A stretch of 64,000 nt of DNA from positions 992,001-1,056,000 of the forward strand of contig NZ_SGWV01000007.1 in NCBI RefSeq assembly GCF_004216565.1, in the 5' to 3' direction. This DNA comes from Sphaerotilus mobilis (GTDB lineage: Bacteria; Pseudomonadota; Gammaproteobacteria; Burkholderiales; Burkholderiaceae_C). Both the position numbers and the translations under genes were made by a program. Under the pieces are notes generated by a model that did no database searches, was not told where the DNA came from, and saw only the letters and a program-made list of their open reading frames with translations. Position 1 is the stretch's first letter; every line of letters begins with the position of its first letter. Positions 61,268 to 64,000 of the stretch are shown here, piece by piece.

Positions 61268-64000
61268 TGAGGCCCGCCATGTCGACCCTCCCGAACTCCC
61301 CGCTGCGCACGCGGCTCCAGGCCCTGGCATCGGCGCTGACCCTGGGCCTGGCGCTGGCCGGCCACCTGGCCCAGGCCGCCGTGCCCGACATCGCCAACGT
61401 GCCGCTGGGCACGACGTCGACGACGACGGCCAAGCCCAACATCATGTTCATCCTCGATGACTCGGGCTCGATGAACTGGCTGTACATGCCCGACGAGATG
61501 AGCAACTCGGGCCGCTACGGCTACTGGTCGTCGCAATGCAACGGCGTGGCCTTCAACCCCGATCCAACGGTGACCTATGCGCCACCGGTGCGCATCAACG
61601 CCACCACCGGCGCGATCGAGAGCTATCCGGACGTGCCCTTCACCGCCGCCCCCGATGACGGCTTCGCCAGCGGCTCGGGCACCGTCAACCTGGCCACGTC
61701 GGGCAACATCTTCTACCGCTACACCGGCAGCCAGCCCGCGCTGTCCTGGCGCTATGCCACCAACGGCTCGGTCGACACCTCGACCACCTTCTACAGCGAA
61801 TGCCAGACGGCGACGACCACCGCCTCGTCGGTGTTCACGCGGGTGACCATGGCCGATCTGTCCGCCAGTGACCAGCAGCGTTATGCCAACTGGTATTCCT
61901 ACTACCGCAAGCGCGTGCTGACGATGCGCACGGCCGCCGGCCGGGCCTTCGCCGACCTGTCGGACGGCTACCGCGTGGGCTTCACCAAGATCAGCGATAC
62001 CAGCGTCACCGGCAACAACTTCCTGCCGCCGGCCGACTTCAACACGGCCCAGAAGGTCGCCTTCTTCAACCTGCTCTACACCAGCGGCACGGGTGGATTC
62101 ACGCCGCTGCGCGGGGCGCTGTCCAAGGTCGGCCGCTACTACGGCGGCGTGCTGGTGCGCTCGGGCTCACCCGATCCGGTGCAGTACTCCTGCCAGCGCA
62201 ACTACTCGGTCCTGTCGACCGACGGCTACTGGAACGACGACAGCGAGTTCAGCACCTACGGCCCGCTGGACCTCGCCGGCAACAACGTCGGCCAGCAGGA
62301 CGGCACCGCGCTGCGACCGATGAAGGACGGCGCCACGACCCGCGTGACACGGGTGCGGACCCAGGAGGTCGGCAGCACCACGGTCACGGAGACACCCTTG
62401 CGGGCGACGTCAACGGGACGCCGCAACATCGTCAGCTCGGCCACCGGCCAGCGCCGCATCAATGGCAACCGCTGCGACAACGACGAATACCTGGTCACCC
62501 GGACCAATGCCGACTCGGCCTCGTGCAGCATCGACTGGACCCGCACGACCACCGCCACCAACTCGACGATCACCCGCTACACCACCGTGATCGTCGACGG
62601 CACGGCCGGCCCGACCAGCACAGCACCCAGCGACCGCAACGAATCAACGTCAACGCCGGCCACGACGCCCGCCTGTCCTCAGGCCAACTGGGTGCTCAGC
62701 AACACCGCGACGACCTCCGACCGCTGCCGCACGATCAACGAGTTGCGCAACGATGGCCTGACCATCGGCGCGACGACGTTCACGACCAACACCGCAGGCG
62801 CGGCCACCGCCACCGGCCCGGCCGTGACCGTCTCGAACACGCCGATCAACACCGACAACACCGTCGAGACCACCACCACGACCGCCGGTGACAGCAACAC
62901 GCTGGCCGACGTGGCGCACTACTACTGGGCCACCGACCTGCGCAGCACGCTGGAAAACAACGTCCCGACCAACAGCAGCGACAGCGCGACGCACCAGCAC
63001 ATGAGCACCTTCACCATCGGCCTGGGGCTGAAGGGCACGCTCAACTACGACCGCAACTACCTGAGCCAGAGCAGCGGCGACTTCGTCGACATCAAGAACG
63101 GCACCAAGAACTGGCCGGTGCCGTCCGGCACGGTGGGCAGCAGCGAGAACGCCACCCACATCGACGACCTCTGGCATGCGGCGGTGAACGGGCGCGGGCA
63201 GTACTTCTCGGCGTCCAACCCCGATCAGCTCGATGACGCGATCACGACCACGCTGGCCTCGATCCAGCGGGTCACCGAGTCCGGCGCTGCGGCTGCCGCC
63301 AGCACGCTGACCCCGGTGCTGGGCGACGACTGGGTCTTCGTGCCCAGCTTCACCACCGGCGAATGGGCCGGCGACCTGCGGGCCTTCAAGTTCACCTTCA
63401 CCGACACCGGCGAGCTGGTCGCACCCGACACCGGGCCGAACCAGGAGATCTGGAGCGCCAGCCAGCGCCTGAACGCCCGCACGACCGCCCGGCGCGTGCT
63501 GTTCCGCAACGGCACGGCGCTGTCGGACTTCAACGCCACCAACCTGTCGGCCGCCGGCCTGCTGGCGCCGTTCGAGAACCGCTGCACCCGCGGCGCATCG
63601 ACCGAAAACCTGTCGCAGTGCGGGGGCCTCAGCACCAACGCGCAGGCCAAGGTGACGGCAGAGAACCTGGTGAGCTACCTGGCCGGCGACCGCTCGCTCT
63701 ACCTGAACGCGACCGCCACCGATGACCAGGTCTTCCGCACCCGCCTGACCTCGCTGCTGGGCGACTTTGTCAACGCCTCGCCGGTCTACGTCGGCAAGCC
63801 GCCGTTCCGCTATGCGGATGCCGGTTACGCGGCCTTCGCGGCCGACAAGGCCAGCCGCGCACCGGTCGTCTACGCCGCCAGCAACGACGGCATGCTGCAT
63901 GCCTTCAAGGTCGGCACCGGCCGGGGCGATGCCACGGGCGGCACGGAGCTGTGGGCCTATGTGCCGAGCGCGGCGATGGGCCAGATGTGGCGCCTGGCCG
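61267..64000 (+). CDS. pilY1: Type IV pilus tip adhesin PilY1 (partial, runs off the window)
   Basis: The reading frame is open from the ATG at 61267 to the window end (911 codons) with no stop. After a signal region ending near GHLAQAAVPD, a VWA-like start INATTG... is preceded by IMFILDDSGSMNW (residues 59-71), whose DxSxS pattern (Asp64, Ser66, Ser68) is a metal-ion-dependent adhesion site. Residues about 345-545 are a Thr/Ser-rich insertion. The C-terminal part begins the beta-propeller domain (PVVYAASNDGMLHAFKVG). PilY1 acts at the pilus tip in adhesion and retraction control. Last gene of the minor pilin operon. Confidence 0.92.
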   Translation, partial: MRPAMSTLPNSPLRTRLQALASALTLGLALAGHLAQAAVPDIANVPLGTTSTTTAKPNIMFILDDSGSMNWLYMPDEMSNSGRYGYWSSQCNGVAFNPDPTVTYAPPVRINATTGAIESYPDVPFTAAPDDGFASGSGTVNLATSGNIFYRYTGSQPALSWRYATNGSVDTSTTFYSECQTATTTASSVFTRVTMADLSASDQQRYANWYSYYRKRVLTMRTAAGRAFADLSDGYRVGFTKISDTSVTGNNFLPPADFNTAQKVAFFNLLYTSGTGGFTPLRGALSKVGRYYGGVLVRSGSPDPVQYSCQRNYSVLSTDGYWNDDSEFSTYGPLDLAGNNVGQQDGTALRPMKDGATTRVTRVRTQEVGSTTVTETPLRATSTGRRNIVSSATGQRRINGNRCDNDEYLVTRTNADSASCSIDWTRTTTATNSTITRYTTVIVDGTAGPTSTAPSDRNESTSTPATTPACPQANWVLSNTATTSDRCRTINELRNDGLTIGATTFTTNTAGAATATGPAVTVSNTPINTDNTVETTTTTAGDSNTLADVAHYYWATDLRSTLENNVPTNSSDSATHQHMSTFTIGLGLKGTLNYDRNYLSQSSGDFVDIKNGTKNWPVPSGTVGSSENATHIDDLWHAAVNGRGQYFSASNPDQLDDAITTTLASIQRVTESGAAAAASTLTPVLGDDWVFVPSFTTGEWAGDLRAFKFTFTDTGELVAPDTGPNQEIWSASQRLNARTTARRVLFRNGTALSDFNATNLSAAGLLAPFENRCTRGASTENLSQCGGLSTNAQAKVTAENLVSYLAGDRSLYLNATATDDQVFRTRLTSLLGDFVNASPVYVGKPPFRYADAGYAAFAADKASRAPVVYAASNDGMLHAFKVGTGRGDATGGTELWAYVPSAAMGQMWRLA

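Overview
The window is GC-rich chromosomal DNA from a betaproteobacterium, most likely of the order Burkholderiales in the Leptothrix/Sphaerotilus/Rubrivivax/Ideonella neighbourhood. This is inferred from gene order (hfq-hflX-hflK-hflC-hisZ-purA, hisS-yfgM-bamB-der, odhA-odhB-lpdA), from families typical of that order (DUF3619, DUF3106, an ImuA/ImuB/DnaE2 cassette) and from strong G/C third-position bias. It is almost entirely core genome. I see no insertion sequence, prophage, CRISPR array or integrase. The one gap over 300 bases without a credible gene is 20475-20846.

Layout. 1-403: tRNA-Leu(CAG) with promoter and terminator. 404-17398, nearly all on the minus strand: a phosphoribosyltransferase, purA, hisZ, a DUF2065 protein, hflC, hflK, hflX, hfq; then der, bamB, yfgM, hisS, ispG, rodZ, the pilus lipoprotein gene pilF, rlmN and ndk. 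17586-24761: rluB with very long low-complexity tails, scpB, rluD, divergent bamD, and a DinG/YoaA-type helicase. 24942-35143: an orphan PP2C phosphatase, zapE, the 2-oxoglutarate dehydrogenase genes odhA-odhB-(pspC-like)-lpdA, a TIGR03790-like secreted protein and an IclR regulator. 35183-44524: a D-Ala-D-Ala endopeptidase, two tandem 2-isopropylmalate synthases behind a leucine attenuator, pssA and ilvB-ilvH-ilvC. 44814-48245, plus strand: an ECF-like sigma factor in an overlapping operon with DUF3619, DUF3106 and RDD proteins, then dgkA and a LOG-family gene. 48345-51605: glnB, ettA, a family 9 glycosyltransferase. 51730-57665: a LexA-box-preceded imuA-imuB-dnaE2 mutagenesis cassette. 57807-64000: type IV pilus genes pilE-fimT-pilV-pilW-pilX and the first 2.7 kb of pilY1, cut by the window end.

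How the genes work together. Several stretches are functional units: envelope quality control (HflK/HflC), outer-membrane assembly (BamB, BamD), branched-chain amino-acid synthesis (IlvBHC and two LeuA enzymes), SOS mutagenesis (ImuA, ImuB, DnaE2), and type IV pili (the minor pilins and PilY1, plus the PilF lipoprotein 42 kb away).

The items most worth a second look are: the leader peptide at 39872-39937 with three consecutive leucine codons followed by an intrinsic terminator before leuA; the sigma/DUF3619/DUF3106/RDD operon, where DUF3619 is placed like an anti-sigma factor but has no zinc-binding motif; hairpins in every gap of the odh operon around an inserted PspC-like gene; and the RNA-binding-like tails of RluB. 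No wholly unknown multi-gene system is evident.
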